A stretch of 64,000 nt of DNA from the NCBI RefSeq assembly GCF_009911795.1, contig NZ_CP047898.1, forward strand, positions 2,728,001 through 2,792,000, read 5' to 3'. The notes beneath the pieces are model-generated. The model was not told the origin of the DNA, did not search any database, and saw nothing but the letters and a program-made list of their open reading frames with translations. This DNA comes from Pseudarthrobacter psychrotolerans (lineage in GTDB: Bacteria > Actinomycetota > Actinomycetes > Actinomycetales > Micrococcaceae). This document shows, piece after piece, positions 32,872 to 42,394 of the stretch (the first letter of the stretch is position 1; every line of letters starts with the position of its first letter). The position numbers were made by a program, and so were the translations under genes.

Positions 32872-32914
32872 GGGGTCGCTCCTTGTGTTGATGGCCGGGC
32901 TGTTGATGGCCGGA

Positions 32915-33658
32915 CTAAGGTGCAGCGGGCACTTCCGCCGCCGTTATTGGCCAGCCTATGACGGTCTTGGGCCGCGGGGTGGCGTAGGTCCGGACCTTTG
33001 AAGTGCTCAGCCGCAGCCGGACCAGTGATTCGGCAATCGTGACAGCAGCCGCCACACCGTCCACCACGGGGACGCCTGCACGCTTGCGGATCTCCTCGTC
33101 CAGGCCGGCCATGCCGCCGCAGCCAAGGACAATGACTTCCGCCTTGTCGTCACGGACAGCCAGCAGCGCCTGTTCGATGATGGCTTCCACAGCGCGCTCC
33201 GGGTCCTCCTCCAGTTCCAGGACGGCCATGCCGCTGGCCCGGACCGAGGCGCACCGGGCGTCGAGGCCGGCCAGCTTCAGCCGGTCCTCGATCAGCGGGA
33301 CGGCACGGTCCAGGGTGGTGATCACGGAGTACTTGTAGCCCAGGAACATCGCCGTGCTCGCGGCTGCCTCGGTGATGTCCACTACCGGAACGTCGAGGAG
33401 CTCCTGGAGCCCCTCGCGGCCGTGCTCGCCGTAGCCGGCCTGGATCACGGCGTCGAACGGCCCCTGGTAATTGACCACCGCGTCCATCACGGCGATCGCG
33501 GCGAGGTAACTCTCAAAGTTTCCCTCGCAGGAGTCCGCGCCGAAGCGCGGGGTGAGTCCCACAATCTCCGTATCCGCAAGCGCGGCCTGTTGTGCCTGCG
33601 CGGCGATGGAATCGGTCATGGACTGTGTGGTGTTGACGTTGGCCACAAGGATGCGCAT
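32915..33658 (-). CDS. Asp/Glu (hydantoin/allantoin) racemase family protein, one catalytic Cys
   Basis: A 247-aa protein of the allantoin/hydantoin racemase group. The second loop [11 protein letters not shown] contains Cys180, but the first reads [10 protein letters not shown] with Gly75 where the other Cys is expected. AGAGGAAAAG precedes ATG 33658. It lies between an NCS1 allantoin-type permease and an SDR. Interconversion of allantoin enantiomers is the natural guess, with the caveat that a one-base active site is unusual for a racemase. Confidence 0.85.
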   Translation of the reverse strand: MRILVANVNTTQSMTDSIAAQAQQAALADTEIVGLTPRFGADSCEGNFESYLAAIAVMDAVVNYQGPFDAVIQAGYGEHGREGLQELLDVPVVDITEAAASTAMFLGYKYSVITTLDRAVPLIEDRLKLAGLDARCASVRASGMAVLELEEDPERAVEAIIEQALLAVRDDKAEVIVLGCGGMAGLDEEIRKRAGVPVVDGVAAAVTIAESLVRLRLSTSKVRTYATPRPKTVIGWPITAAEVPAAP

Positions 33659-33701
33659 GGTGCTTTTCCTCTTTCGGGACAGGTATTTCGGGACAGGTAC
33701 G

Positions 33702-35270
33702 TCAGTGGGCGCTGGCGACGGCGATTGACTCGCCGTCGACGTCGTCGAGACGCTGCGCGCGGTCCGAGATGACGTAGTAGACCACGGCGGCGATGCCGGC
33801 CGCGACGAACCACGCGAACGGTGCGGCGGCTTCCAGCGCGGGAACAAAGGCGATCAGGAGTGCGATGGCGGCAGCAGGCACCATGGCGATGATGGCCCGG
33901 GGGTTGAAGCCCTTCTTGTAGTAGTAGGCACCTGCGGGGTCCTCGGAGTAGAGCTCAAGCACGTTGACCTTGCCGCGGCGCAGCAGCCAGTAATCGGCCA
34001 TCACGACGCCGAACAGCGGGCCGAGCAGGGCTCCGAGTCCGCCCAGGAAGTACACAATCACCAGCGGGTTGTTGTACAGGTTCCACGGCAGGATGATGAG
34101 GCCGATCGTGCCGCTGACCCAGGCCGCCTTGCGGAAGTTCAGGTGCTTCGGGAAGAGGTTGGTCAGGGCATAGACGGGGGCCACAAAGTTGGCCATCAGG
34201 TTCACGGCGATGGTCAGGATCAGCAGCGCAAGGCAGGCCAGGACAAGGAACAGGGTGTTCGGGATGGTCTGGACGATGTCCGACGGGCTCTGGATGATGG
34301 TGCCGTTGATCTTGAACTGCCCACCGGCCATGACCACCACGATCGCGCCGAAGAGAAGCATGTTGATGGGGATGCCCCAGAAGTTGCCGCGCACCACGGC
34401 CTTCTTGGAGACGGCGGACCGGGTGAAGTCGCAGAAGTTCAGGACGAAGGTTCCGTAAATGGCAACCCACAGCGCGCCGCCGGCAAAGATGGTGCGCCAC
34501 ATTTCGGCGCCTTCGAGTGCGTTGCTCGAGGCCCAGGCGATGGAGCCCCCGGCTTCGACAAAGATCCAGACGGCGATGGAGGCCATGGTGACCAGGATGA
34601 TGGGCCCGGCGAAGGCCTCATACTTGCGGATCATCTCCATGCCGAAGCTGACGATGACCAGCTGGACGATCCACAGTCCAACGAAGGCAATCCAGCCGAG
34701 TGTGGACAGGCCCATGATGGAGTTGCCATCCAACTCCTTGAGGGAAGGAACCATGGCCACGAGCATGACGCGGAGCACCACTGATGCGAGATAGGTCTGG
34801 ATGCCGAACCAGGCCACGGCCACCGCCCCGCGCAGGAGGCTGGCGATCTGGGCTCCCCTGATGCCGAAACTGATCCGGCTCATGACGGGGAAGGGGACGC
34901 CGGTCTTGACGCCCATAAAACCGGAGAGGCTAAGCAGCGCAAACAGGAGGACGGCGCCGACTCCCAGGGCGAGGAGGATCTGCCAGCCGCCCAGTCCGAG
35001 GGCGAAGAGCCCGATGGCAAAGGCGTAGTTTCCAAGGCTGTGGACGTCGTTGGCCCAGAGGGTGAAAATGCTGTAGCTGGTCCAGCGGCGACCTTCCCGC
35101 TTGGTCGGGGCAAGGTCAATGTTGTACAAGGTGGGGCTGATGGTCCGGCCGGAGGCGGCGCTGGCTGCATCGCAAAGCGCGTCGACACCCAGGGAGGGGT
35201 AGGCTGCTTTGCCCATGTCAACGGTTGGCTCGGGTGTCGGATCGACGCCGGTCAACGGGGTTGTCTGCAT
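33702..35270 (-). CDS. NCS1-family permease, allantoin/hydantoin type
   Basis: A 522-aa transporter with about 12 membrane segments. NIDLAPTKREGRRWTSYSIF and the following FTLWANDVHSLGNYAFAIGL, SFGIRGAQIASLLRGAVAVAW (followed by FGIQTY), and NFCDFTR are typical of the NCS1 group that takes up allantoin, hydantoins, uracil or cytosine (PucI, Mhp1). First gene of a three-gene operon with a racemase-like protein and an SDR. The strong paired operator sites upstream place it in the purine regulon, favouring allantoin as the substrate. Confidence 0.9.
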   Translation of the reverse strand: MQTTPLTGVDPTPEPTVDMGKAAYPSLGVDALCDAASAASGRTISPTLYNIDLAPTKREGRRWTSYSIFTLWANDVHSLGNYAFAIGLFALGLGGWQILLALGVGAVLLFALLSLSGFMGVKTGVPFPVMSRISFGIRGAQIASLLRGAVAVAWFGIQTYLASVVLRVMLVAMVPSLKELDGNSIMGLSTLGWIAFVGLWIVQLVIVSFGMEMIRKYEAFAGPIILVTMASIAVWIFVEAGGSIAWASSNALEGAEMWRTIFAGGALWVAIYGTFVLNFCDFTRSAVSKKAVVRGNFWGIPINMLLFGAIVVVMAGGQFKINGTIIQSPSDIVQTIPNTLFLVLACLALLILTIAVNLMANFVAPVYALTNLFPKHLNFRKAAWVSGTIGLIILPWNLYNNPLVIVYFLGGLGALLGPLFGVVMADYWLLRRGKVNVLELYSEDPAGAYYYKKGFNPRAIIAMVPAAAIALLIAFVPALEAAAPFAWFVAAGIAAVVYYVISDRAQRLDDVDGESIAVASAH

Positions 35271-35355
35271 CGTGATCTCACTTCTTGAAGATGTCTTCCA
35301 TGTGTTCCACAGTGGGATTTGCGCCGGAAACCGGCAGGAGCGTCATTGCTTTTAG

Positions 35356-35391
35356 TTCCACAATGCGGAAAATTGGTATCGGGTAGTGAAA
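35356..35391. promoter_or_regulatory. Paired IclR-type operator sites before the allantoin-type permease
   Basis: TTCC-ACAATGC-GGAA at 35356-35370 is one of the best matches in the window, and TATC-GGGTAGT-GAAA at 35377-35391 is 21 bp away. They lie about 85-120 bp upstream of the permease start. Confidence 0.65.
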
Positions 35392-35466
35392 TAACGGTAT
35401 GACCTGGGTCACGCATCCGTCAAGGGCTCGCCGGAACAGCGCCGGTCACAAACGGTTGCTTCGACA

Positions 35467-35530
35467 GCAACGCGGGGTCAGTTGCGGCCCATTGACCCCC
35501 GCTCCATGGGCCGTATCTGACCCCGCGTTG
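35467..35530. repeat. Long inverted repeat (copy B), probable terminator/REP-like element
   Basis: Left arm from GCAACGCGGGGTCAG (35467-35491) and right arm 35507-35530 match at 22 of 24 positions. Same family as 23684-23748. It sits at the 3' end of the xanthine dehydrogenase operon. Confidence 0.8.
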
Positions 35531-35533
35531 GTC

Positions 35534-38353
35534 TTAGCTGGAGGGGACCAGCCCGGATTCCTTCAGACCCAGGTAGATTTTGTCCCGGCCGATCGGCAGC
35601 TCCCCGAACCGGACTCCCGTAGCGTTCCGGATGGCGTTGGCCAGGGCCGGTGCCACGGGATTGAACGGGCTCTCGCTCATGGACTTTGCGCCGAGCGGGC
35701 CCACCTGGTCGTTGGTGGAAGCGAAGTAGACCTCGCTGCGCGGCACGTCCGCGAAGGACGGAATGTGGTATTGCCGCAGGATATCCGTGGTGACCCGGCC
35801 GGCGTCGTCCACCCGGACCTCCTCGTACAGTGCAGCGCCCAGCGCCTGCGCGATGCCTCCTTCGATCTGGCCGCGGCACTGACGCGGGTTGACCACCACA
35901 CCGGCGTCGGCGGCCTGCACACTTTGCAGGATCCGCAGTTCGCCCGTGCCGGTGTTGACGGCCACCCGGAAGCCGTGGACGTTGAACGCCACCGATCGCG
36001 GGGTCCCGTCCCAGTTGCCCTCGACGGCGAGCTGCACGCCCTGGTGCCGCGCGGCGTTGTGGATGTCCGCGAGCGGAACCCGCCGCCCGGCACAGTCCAC
36101 GCCGCCGTCGTCGAGCACGCACTCGGACTCCGGAGCGCCGGTCAGCGCCGCGGCGACGGTGATGATCCGGGAGGCGAGCCCGGTGGCCGCCAGGAGTGTT
36201 GCCTTGCCGGCCACCACCGTGCCGGCCGAACCGAACGCACCGGTGTCGTGCTCCACCAGGTCGGTATCGGACTGCCGCACGGCCACCTTGCCCGCCGTCG
36301 TGGCGAGCGCCGTCGCGGCCAGCTGCGCGTGCACGGTGGTGGTGCCGTTGCCGAATTCGGCGGTCCCGACGTCGGCCGCGTAGGTGCCGTCCGGAAGCAG
36401 GCTCACGCGGGTGTGGGCGAAGTGGCCGCGGGGCGGGACGGTGTCGATCATGGACAGCGCGGAACCCTCGCCGGTGACCCAGTCCGGCCCGAGGTCGTCC
36501 AGCCCGGCGTCCCGGTAGCGCTGCTTGCCGCGGTCCAGCGCGTCACGCACCAAGGAGATGCACTGGTCCAGGCCGTAGCTGCCGTAGTGCACGTCCTCCT
36601 CGGGCTCAGGGTTGGTGGAGAGCATGTCATCGCCCTCGCGCACCATGTTCCGGCGCCGGAATTCCAGGGGATCCATGCCAATGCCGACAGCCAGCTCATC
36701 GATGGCCGACTCGATCGCGAAGATGGTCTGGCTCAGCCCGTAGCCACGGAAGGCACCGGCTGGCACGGTGTTCGTGTAGACGGCATGCGCGTCCACCTTC
36801 TTGTTGGCGCACTTGTACACGGCCAGCGATTCCCCGCAGCCATGGAACATCACGCCGGGGGCGTGGTTGCCGTAGGCGCCGGTATTCGTGACCACGTCCA
36901 GCTCCAGCGCGGTGAGGAGCCCGTCCTTGCTGGCGCCCGCCTTGAGTTTGATGGTGAAGGGGTGCCTTGTGGTGGTGGCGGTGAACTGCTCCGTGCGCGT
37001 GAATTCCAACTGCACAGGCCGGCGCAGCGTGAGCGCCGCGAGGGCAACGAGGTCCTCGGTGAGCACTTCCTGCTTGCCGCCGAAGCCGCCGCCCACACGG
37101 CCGGCCACCACACGGATGCGGTCCTCAGGCAGGTCGAACACCCGGCCCAGCGTGCGCCGGACAAGGAACGGGACCTGGCTGGAGGTCCGGACCACGAGCC
37201 GATCGTCGTCGTCGAGCCAGGCAATGGCGGAATGGGTTTCCAGGGCGACGTGCTGCACGCGCTGGGTCCTGTACGTGTGCTCATGGATGAAATCGGCAGC
37301 GGCGAAACCGCCTGCCACGCTGCCCAGTTCCGAGTGCAGCTCGGCCACCACGTTCTGCCGCGGGCGCGAGATCCGTGCCTTTTCGGGATCCTTGTCCCCG
37401 TGCAGGGCCGGGGCGCCGGGGAGCATGGCGTCCTGCGGGCTGAAGACGGTGTCCAGCAGTTCGTAGTCCACGTCGAGGGCGCGGGCCCCGGCCTCGGCGG
37501 CACCCACCGATTCGGCCACGACGGCGGCCACCCGCTGGCCGATGAACCGCACCACGTCATCGAGGACGCGGGTGTCGTCGGGATCGTCCGTGTAGAGCTC
37601 GTGCTGGGCGGTGGAGAAGTGCTGCGCCGGTGCGTCCTCGTGGGTGAAGACCGCGACGACGCCGGGCACCCGGAGTGCGGCCGTCCTGTCGATGGAAACA
37701 ATCCGCGCATGGGCGTGGGGTGAGCGCAGCAGCTTCAGGTGCAGCAGGCCCTGGAGCTCTTCGGCCGGGACGTCGAGGGTGTAGCGGGCGGTGCCGGTAA
37801 CGACGGCGGCGCCCGCCGGGGCGGGCACGTTGTCGCCGAGCTGCCCGGCCCGGGATGTTGTGGTTCCGGCCGCCGAAGCTGGACCGGCCGCGCCCGCCGC
37901 CGCGCCGCCGTCGTGATTGTGCTTGTCGCGGGTCCCGCAGACGGCGTCCGCGATGGAACGGTAGCCGGTGCAGCGGCACAGATTGCCCTTGAGGCTGCGG
38001 GGCAGGTTGGCCTTCTGGTCGTCGTCGAAGGTGGCTGCCGTCATCATCATGCCGGCGGTGCAGAAGCCGCATTGGAAGCCCTGTTCGGCCAGGAACTGCT
38101 CCTGCACCGGGTGCAGCGCACCGCCCTGGCCGAGGCCTTCGATGGTGGTGACTGCCTTGCCCTCGGCGCGGACGGCGGGGTAGATGCAGCTGTGCACGGG
38201 GGTGCCGTCCACGTGGACGGTGCAGGCACCGCAGTCGCCGCCGTCGCAGCCTTTCTTGACGCCGAAGCTGCCCTGTTCGCGCAGGAAGGTGCGCAGGCAC
38301 TGGCCGGGCCGGGGGGTGGCCGGGGTGGCGGTGCCGTTGATTTCGATTGCCAT
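35534..38353 (-). CDS. Xanthine dehydrogenase-type protein: [2Fe-2S] domain fused to the molybdopterin subunit
   Basis: A 939-aa fusion. Residues 1-150 hold two [2Fe-2S] clusters ([16 protein letters not shown], then CGFCTAG and LCRCTGY). A short Ala-rich linker leads to the molybdopterin domains from about residue 180, with [25 protein letters not shown] and the C-terminal Glu-containing [13 protein letters not shown] loop. It hydroxylates hypoxanthine and xanthine to urate, passing electrons to the FAD subunit encoded upstream. AAGGAGG lies 7 nt before ATG 38353. Substrate choice (xanthine versus another purine) follows from context. Confidence 0.92.
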   Translation of the reverse strand: MAIEINGTATPATPRPGQCLRTFLREQGSFGVKKGCDGGDCGACTVHVDGTPVHSCIYPAVRAEGKAVTTIEGLGQGGALHPVQEQFLAEQGFQCGFCTAGMMMTAATFDDDQKANLPRSLKGNLCRCTGYRSIADAVCGTRDKHNHDGGAAAGAAGPASAAGTTTSRAGQLGDNVPAPAGAAVVTGTARYTLDVPAEELQGLLHLKLLRSPHAHARIVSIDRTAALRVPGVVAVFTHEDAPAQHFSTAQHELYTDDPDDTRVLDDVVRFIGQRVAAVVAESVGAAEAGARALDVDYELLDTVFSPQDAMLPGAPALHGDKDPEKARISRPRQNVVAELHSELGSVAGGFAAADFIHEHTYRTQRVQHVALETHSAIAWLDDDDRLVVRTSSQVPFLVRRTLGRVFDLPEDRIRVVAGRVGGGFGGKQEVLTEDLVALAALTLRRPVQLEFTRTEQFTATTTRHPFTIKLKAGASKDGLLTALELDVVTNTGAYGNHAPGVMFHGCGESLAVYKCANKKVDAHAVYTNTVPAGAFRGYGLSQTIFAIESAIDELAVGIGMDPLEFRRRNMVREGDDMLSTNPEPEEDVHYGSYGLDQCISLVRDALDRGKQRYRDAGLDDLGPDWVTGEGSALSMIDTVPPRGHFAHTRVSLLPDGTYAADVGTAEFGNGTTTVHAQLAATALATTAGKVAVRQSDTDLVEHDTGAFGSAGTVVAGKATLLAATGLASRIITVAAALTGAPESECVLDDGGVDCAGRRVPLADIHNAARHQGVQLAVEGNWDGTPRSVAFNVHGFRVAVNTGTGELRILQSVQAADAGVVVNPRQCRGQIEGGIAQALGAALYEEVRVDDAGRVTTDILRQYHIPSFADVPRSEVYFASTNDQVGPLGAKSMSESPFNPVAPALANAIRNATGVRFGELPIGRDKIYLGLKESGLVPSS

Positions 38354-38430
38354 GCTCAGGCCTCCTTCTGCTGTGGTTTCGGGGGTGATGCGGGTTGCGC
38401 GCTCGGCTGCGGCGACGTGGCGTGCGGGTG

Positions 38431-39300
38431 TCAGTGAGGTCCGGTCCAGAAATCGCCCGACACGGTGAGCCGTTCTTCCAGCAGTTCCGCACGGATCTCC
38501 TCGGCGAGCCGGAGGGTCATGTCCCGGCGCCACTCGGGCAGGCCATGGATGTCGTTGTGGTACAGCTCCGCCGGGATGGCCGTCCCGATGGCGGCCGCCA
38601 GGGCCGCGGGGCCGGCCATCCTGGCGGCGGCGAACCGCAGCTGCACGGGGCGTTTGGTGGCGGCGGTGACGGTGATGACCAGTCCGCCGTCGGCGTCGCG
38701 CCGTCCGATCAGCAACACCCCGGAACGGCCGAGGTTGCTGAGCGAGAGCCGCCGGAAGGCCACTTTCGCGGACAAGGCCGACGCCGGCAGGTGGATGCTG
38801 CGCAGGAGTTCCCCGGGTGCCAGGCTGTTTTGCCCGTCCCCGGTGATGAACGTGGCCACCGGGACCGTGCGGCTGCTGCCGCCGGGGCCGAGGATACTGA
38901 CGGTGGCGTCCAGCCCTGCGCAAAGCGAGATCATGGGCCCGGCCGGGAGCGAGGTGCACAGGTTACCGCCCACGGTGGACATGTTCCAGATCTTGAAGGA
39001 GGCCACGAAGGAGTCGCAGCACGGCCGGAACAGGTCCAGGCCCGGCCACTTCCTGCCGGCAACTGCGTCCGAAGCCGGCAGGGCGTAGAGTTCCGCGACG
39101 GTGCATGTGGCGGCCAGTTCAATCCCGGCGTCGCTCACGGTCACGGCCGGCCAGCCTGCTTCACCCAAATCCAGCAGCCGCTTCAGGACAGTACTGCCGT
39201 AGGAGAACAGCACCGTGCCGCCGGCCAGCCAGGCATCGCCGTCGCGCCATTCGGCAGGGTCCGTCGTGGGGACGACGGCCTCGATGGTGTTCATGTCCAT
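38431..39300 (-). CDS. FAD-binding subunit of xanthine dehydrogenase (CoxM-like)
   Basis: A 289-aa flavoprotein of the molybdopterin dehydrogenase FAD-binding type. AWLAGGTVLFSYG is the first FAD loop and IWNMSTVGGNLCTSLPAGP the second (family TxGGNxxxxxPxGD). The C-terminal CO-dehydrogenase flavoprotein domain follows. It takes electrons from the iron-sulfur clusters to NAD or another acceptor. AGGAGG precedes ATG 39300 (4 nt); ATG 39294 is equally possible and would give an ATGA overlap with the upstream gene. It lies between the XdhC-type and molybdopterin genes. Confidence 0.88.
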   Translation of the reverse strand: MDMNTIEAVVPTTDPAEWRDGDAWLAGGTVLFSYGSTVLKRLLDLGEAGWPAVTVSDAGIELAATCTVAELYALPASDAVAGRKWPGLDLFRPCCDSFVASFKIWNMSTVGGNLCTSLPAGPMISLCAGLDATVSILGPGGSSRTVPVATFITGDGQNSLAPGELLRSIHLPASALSAKVAFRRLSLSNLGRSGVLLIGRRDADGGLVITVTAATKRPVQLRFAAARMAGPAALAAAIGTAIPAELYHNDIHGLPEWRRDMTLRLAEEIRAELLEERLTVSGDFWTGPH

Positions 39301-40556
39301 GGGTCCTCCTGGCGGGGTTCGTGAGTGCGGGGTTCGTGAGCGCGGGGTTCGTGGTGGTGGATGGGGCCGCTGCCGTCCTTGAGCGAGGGTGCCGTGAGCG
39401 GCGCCGTCGTGGTGCTGCCCGGTCCGGAACGGGCCCGGGCCGGGGCACGGGACGCGAGGATCTCGGCCGTGATGGAAACAGCCACTTCGGCGGGGGTGAC
39501 CGCGCCAAGGTCCAGGCCGATGGGCGAATGGAGCCGTTCCAGGGCTTCGGCCGGCGTGCCGTCCGCGAGCAGCGCATCGATGCGCTGCCGGTGGCTGCGC
39601 CGCGATCCCATGGCACCCACGTACGCCAGGCCCAGGCCAAGCGCGGTTTCCAGCAGCGGGATGTCGAACTTGGGGTCGTGGGTCAGCACGCACACCACAC
39701 TCCGGCGGTCCACGCGTCCGGCGGCTGCTTCTGCGGCAAGGTAGCGGTGCGGCCAGTCCGTGACCACGTGGTCTGCGGCGAGGAAGCGGCCCTGGCTGGA
39801 AAAGGCCGCCCGGGCGTCGCACACGGTGACGTCATAGCCCAGCAGTTTCCCGGCCGGCACCAGTGCGGCGCCGAAGTCGTTGGCGCCAAAGATCAGCATC
39901 CGGGCCGCCGGCAGCCGGCTTTCCACAAACAGCGTGATGGGTTGGGGGTGCGTCCGGTCCGGGCTGTCGGAGCAGCCATCGGGTGGTGCCAGGCGGACCA
40001 ACCCGGTGCTGCCGCTTTGGAGCAGTGGCTCGAGCTGGGCCGCTGCCGCGTAAACAGTGGCGGGATGGTCACCCACCAGGCGGGCAAGTTCCGGGGACTC
40101 CATGGCGCGGAACCGCACAGGATCCTGCACCACAACGGCTCCCCCGCCGGCGTCGAGCCTGCGGATCAGTGCCAGCGCAGCGGTGGAATGGTGGCCCGCC
40201 AGGCTGTTCAGCATGGCGTAGTCCATGGCCGCCGGCGAGAATCCGAGCGGCTGGATGTGGACTTCCAGCTCCCCTCCACAGCTCAGCCCGACGGCGAACG
40301 CATCCTCGGCACTGTAGCCGAACGACTCAAGGCGGCTGCCGCCGTCGCGCATGGCCTCTAGGGCGGCGTCCACCACGGCGCCCTCCACGCATCCGCCGGA
40401 AAGACTGCCCAGGACGTCGCCGTGTTCGGAGACGACCATGGACGTGCCGAGCGGCCGGGGCACGGAGCCGCCTGCGGCCACGATGGTGGCAACGGCGCAG
40501 CGTTGGCCGGCCACTCCGGGCCGCCAGCTTCCCAGTGAAGGTATTAGGTCCAGCAT
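39291..40556 (-). CDS. xdhC: XdhC-family molybdenum cofactor insertion/maturation protein
   Basis: A 421-aa protein with the XdhC/CoxI domain (AVATIVAAGGSVPRPLGTSM, then LSGGCVEGAVVDAA) and a C-terminal Rossmann-like domain (YVGAMGSRRSHRQR, GLDLGAVTPAEVAVSI). It binds and protects the sulfurated molybdenum cofactor and delivers it to xanthine dehydrogenase. The last 20 residues contain the repeated string HEPR, encoded by a 15-bp tandem repeat. It is the first gene of the xdh operon, a reversed order compared with many clusters. Confidence 0.9.
   Translation of the reverse strand: MLDLIPSLGSWRPGVAGQRCAVATIVAAGGSVPRPLGTSMVVSEHGDVLGSLSGGCVEGAVVDAALEAMRDGGSRLESFGYSAEDAFAVGLSCGGELEVHIQPLGFSPAAMDYAMLNSLAGHHSTAALALIRRLDAGGGAVVVQDPVRFRAMESPELARLVGDHPATVYAAAAQLEPLLQSGSTGLVRLAPPDGCSDSPDRTHPQPITLFVESRLPAARMLIFGANDFGAALVPAGKLLGYDVTVCDARAAFSSQGRFLAADHVVTDWPHRYLAAEAAAGRVDRRSVVCVLTHDPKFDIPLLETALGLGLAYVGAMGSRRSHRQRIDALLADGTPAEALERLHSPIGLDLGAVTPAEVAVSITAEILASRAPARARSGPGSTTTAPLTAPSLKDGSGPIHHHEPRAHEPRTHEPRQEDPWT
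39314..39353. repeat. 15-bp tandem repeat inside xdhC
   Basis: GGGGTTCGTGAGYGC occurs in two full copies (39314-39328, 39329-39343) and a third partial copy. In the minus frame it encodes the HEPRT/HEPRA repeats at the XdhC C-terminus. Copy-number change would keep the frame. Confidence 0.8.
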
Positions 40557-40679
40557 GGCAACACGTCCTTTACCACTGGGGTCCCGGACGGGAAGCCTGT
40601 CCGGAACAGAGCGCGGTCTTGCCTCATAATCTCATTCCTTGCGGGTGTAGGGGGAAAGTCAGGGTGGTTGGTTTGAGAG

Positions 40680-40714
40680 GACCGGGACGGGGACTCCAAT
40701 CCCGCCCCGGTCCG
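40680..40714. terminator. Hairpin in the xdhC-permease gap
   Basis: Inverted repeat GGACCGGGACGGG (40680-40692) with its complement at 40702-40714, one mismatch. Lies downstream of the AzgA-type permease on the minus strand. Confidence 0.5.
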
Positions 40715-40741
40715 TGACGGAACACCGCACGCCACCGCCGC

Positions 40742-40782
40742 CCGCCGCCGTGGGTTCGGGTGCTGCGAACCCACGACGGCGG
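40742..40782. terminator. Hairpin downstream of the AzgA-type permease
   Basis: 17-nt arms (40742-40758, 40766-40782) match at 16 positions with a 7-nt loop; the core is CGTGGGTTCG. It is the nearest strong hairpin after the permease stop. Confidence 0.65.
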
Positions 40783-40852
40783 ACGCCTACTCCAGCGGTG
40801 GGTGCGGTTGATCCGCCGTTTGAGGCGCCCGGATGGGCGGCAACGCCGGGGC

Positions 40853-42379
40853 TTAGACTCCCATCAGGGCATTGATGGGTCCCCGGGCGAAGTAGATGAT
40901 GAAGCCCACGGTGACCACCCACATGAGCGGATGGACCTTCCTGGCCCTGCCGGACGCAGCGTTGATGACGGCGAAGGAGATGAATCCGACGCCGATGCCG
41001 TTGGCGATCGAGTAGGTCAGCGGCATGGTGACGATGGTCAGGAAGGCCGGCAGCGCGATCGAGAACTTGCTGAATTTGATCTCGCGGATCTGTGCCATCA
41101 TCATGGCGCCCACCACCACCAGGGCGGAGGCTGCAACCTCGAGCGGTACCACCGAGGTCAGCGGTGTAAAGAACATCGAGCCCAGGAACAGCACGCCGGT
41201 GACCACGGAGGCCAGGCCGGTGCGGGCACCTTCGCCGATTCCCGCCGCGGAGTCGATGTATACGGTGTTGGACGAGCCGGACGTCGCGCCGCCGGCCACT
41301 GCGCCGAGCCCTTCAACGATGAAGGCCGACTTCAGCTTGGGGAACGTGCCGTCCTTGTGGGCCACGCCGGCGCTCTTGGCGAGGCCGGTCATGGTGCCCA
41401 TGGCGTCAAAGAAGTTGGTGAACACCAGGGTGAACACCAGCATGGTGGCGGCCAGGCCGCCGATCCGCGAGAACGAGCCGAAGAGGTCGAACTGCCCCAC
41501 CAGGCTGAGATCCGGGACCGAGACCAGCTGGCCGGACAACACCGGTGTGTTGAGGTGCCAGCCGCCGGGGTTGTCGGCGCTGCCCGGGCCGATGTGCATA
41601 ACGGCCTCGACGACTCCGGCGAGGACGGTGGTGGCGACGATTCCGATCAGCAGGCCGCCCTGGATCTTGCGGGCCACCAGGATGCCCATGACCAGCAGAC
41701 CGACGATGAAAACGAGTGTGGGGATGGAGGTGATGGAGCCGTCATTGCCGAGCTGGACCGGCGGGCCGCCTTTGGTGGGGCGGACAAAACCGGAATCGAC
41801 AAAACCGATGAAGGCGATGAACAGGCCGATCCCCACGGTGATGGCGGCCTTCAGTTCCTTGGGGACTGCCTTGAAGATCGCCGTCCGGGCCCCGGTGGCG
41901 CCGAAGAGGACAATCAGGAGGCCGTTGATGACCACCAACCCCATGGCTTCGGGCCAGGTGACTTCCTGGATGACGGCCACGGCCAGGAACGAGTTGATGC
42001 CCAGGCCCGCTGCGAGCCCGAACGGTAGGTTTGCGACGAGGCCGAACACGATGGTCATGACGCCGGCGGTGAGCCCGGTTACGGCCCCTACCTGCGCTGC
42101 CGGGAGCCAGCCGCCGGCGACGTCGGTGGGGGCGTTCGCGGCCGAGAAACCGCCGAGGATCAGGGGGTTGAGGATCACGATGTAGGCCATCGTGAAGAAC
42201 GTGACAATGCCGCCGCGGAATTCGCGGGCCAGCGTGGAGCCACGCTTGGTGATCTGGAAGAAACTGTCCAGGAAGGATTTCGACGCCGGGGGGCGGGGTG
42301 CCGCTGTCTGCCCTGCGCCTGCGGGCGCAGCCTGCTTTTCAGCTGCCGTTCGCATGTCTGCGGGGTCCAGGATTGTCAT
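40853..42379 (-). CDS. AzgA-type NCS2 purine permease
   Basis: A 508-aa permease with about 12 membrane segments. REFRGGIVTFFTMAYIVILNP is the AzgA/GhxP signature, and DAMGTMTGLAKSAG and GGATSGSSNTVYIDSAAGI are the conserved substrate segments. Members take up adenine, guanine or hypoxanthine. ATG 42379 is chosen for its GGTGG spacing; GTG 42388 is an alternative. It follows guaD by 15 bp and probably feeds guanine or hypoxanthine into the pathway. Confidence 0.9.
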   Translation of the reverse strand: MTILDPADMRTAAEKQAAPAGAGQTAAPRPPASKSFLDSFFQITKRGSTLAREFRGGIVTFFTMAYIVILNPLILGGFSAANAPTDVAGGWLPAAQVGAVTGLTAGVMTIVFGLVANLPFGLAAGLGINSFLAVAVIQEVTWPEAMGLVVINGLLIVLFGATGARTAIFKAVPKELKAAITVGIGLFIAFIGFVDSGFVRPTKGGPPVQLGNDGSITSIPTLVFIVGLLVMGILVARKIQGGLLIGIVATTVLAGVVEAVMHIGPGSADNPGGWHLNTPVLSGQLVSVPDLSLVGQFDLFGSFSRIGGLAATMLVFTLVFTNFFDAMGTMTGLAKSAGVAHKDGTFPKLKSAFIVEGLGAVAGGATSGSSNTVYIDSAAGIGEGARTGLASVVTGVLFLGSMFFTPLTSVVPLEVAASALVVVGAMMMAQIREIKFSKFSIALPAFLTIVTMPLTYSIANGIGVGFISFAVINAASGRARKVHPLMWVVTVGFIIYFARGPINALMGV

Positions 42380-42394
42380 GTCAGCCACCGGACC

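Noticed and set aside
35399..37723. Long plus-strand open frame opposite the xanthine dehydrogenase gene
   Set aside because: Composition is the mirror of the coding strand and no motif is seen; the iron-sulfur and molybdopterin motifs on the minus strand are decisive.
40615..40650. IclR-type site before xdhC
   Set aside because: A TTCC occurs at 40636-40639 but neither the right half-site nor a 21-bp partner fits, so I did not include the xdh operon in the regulon.
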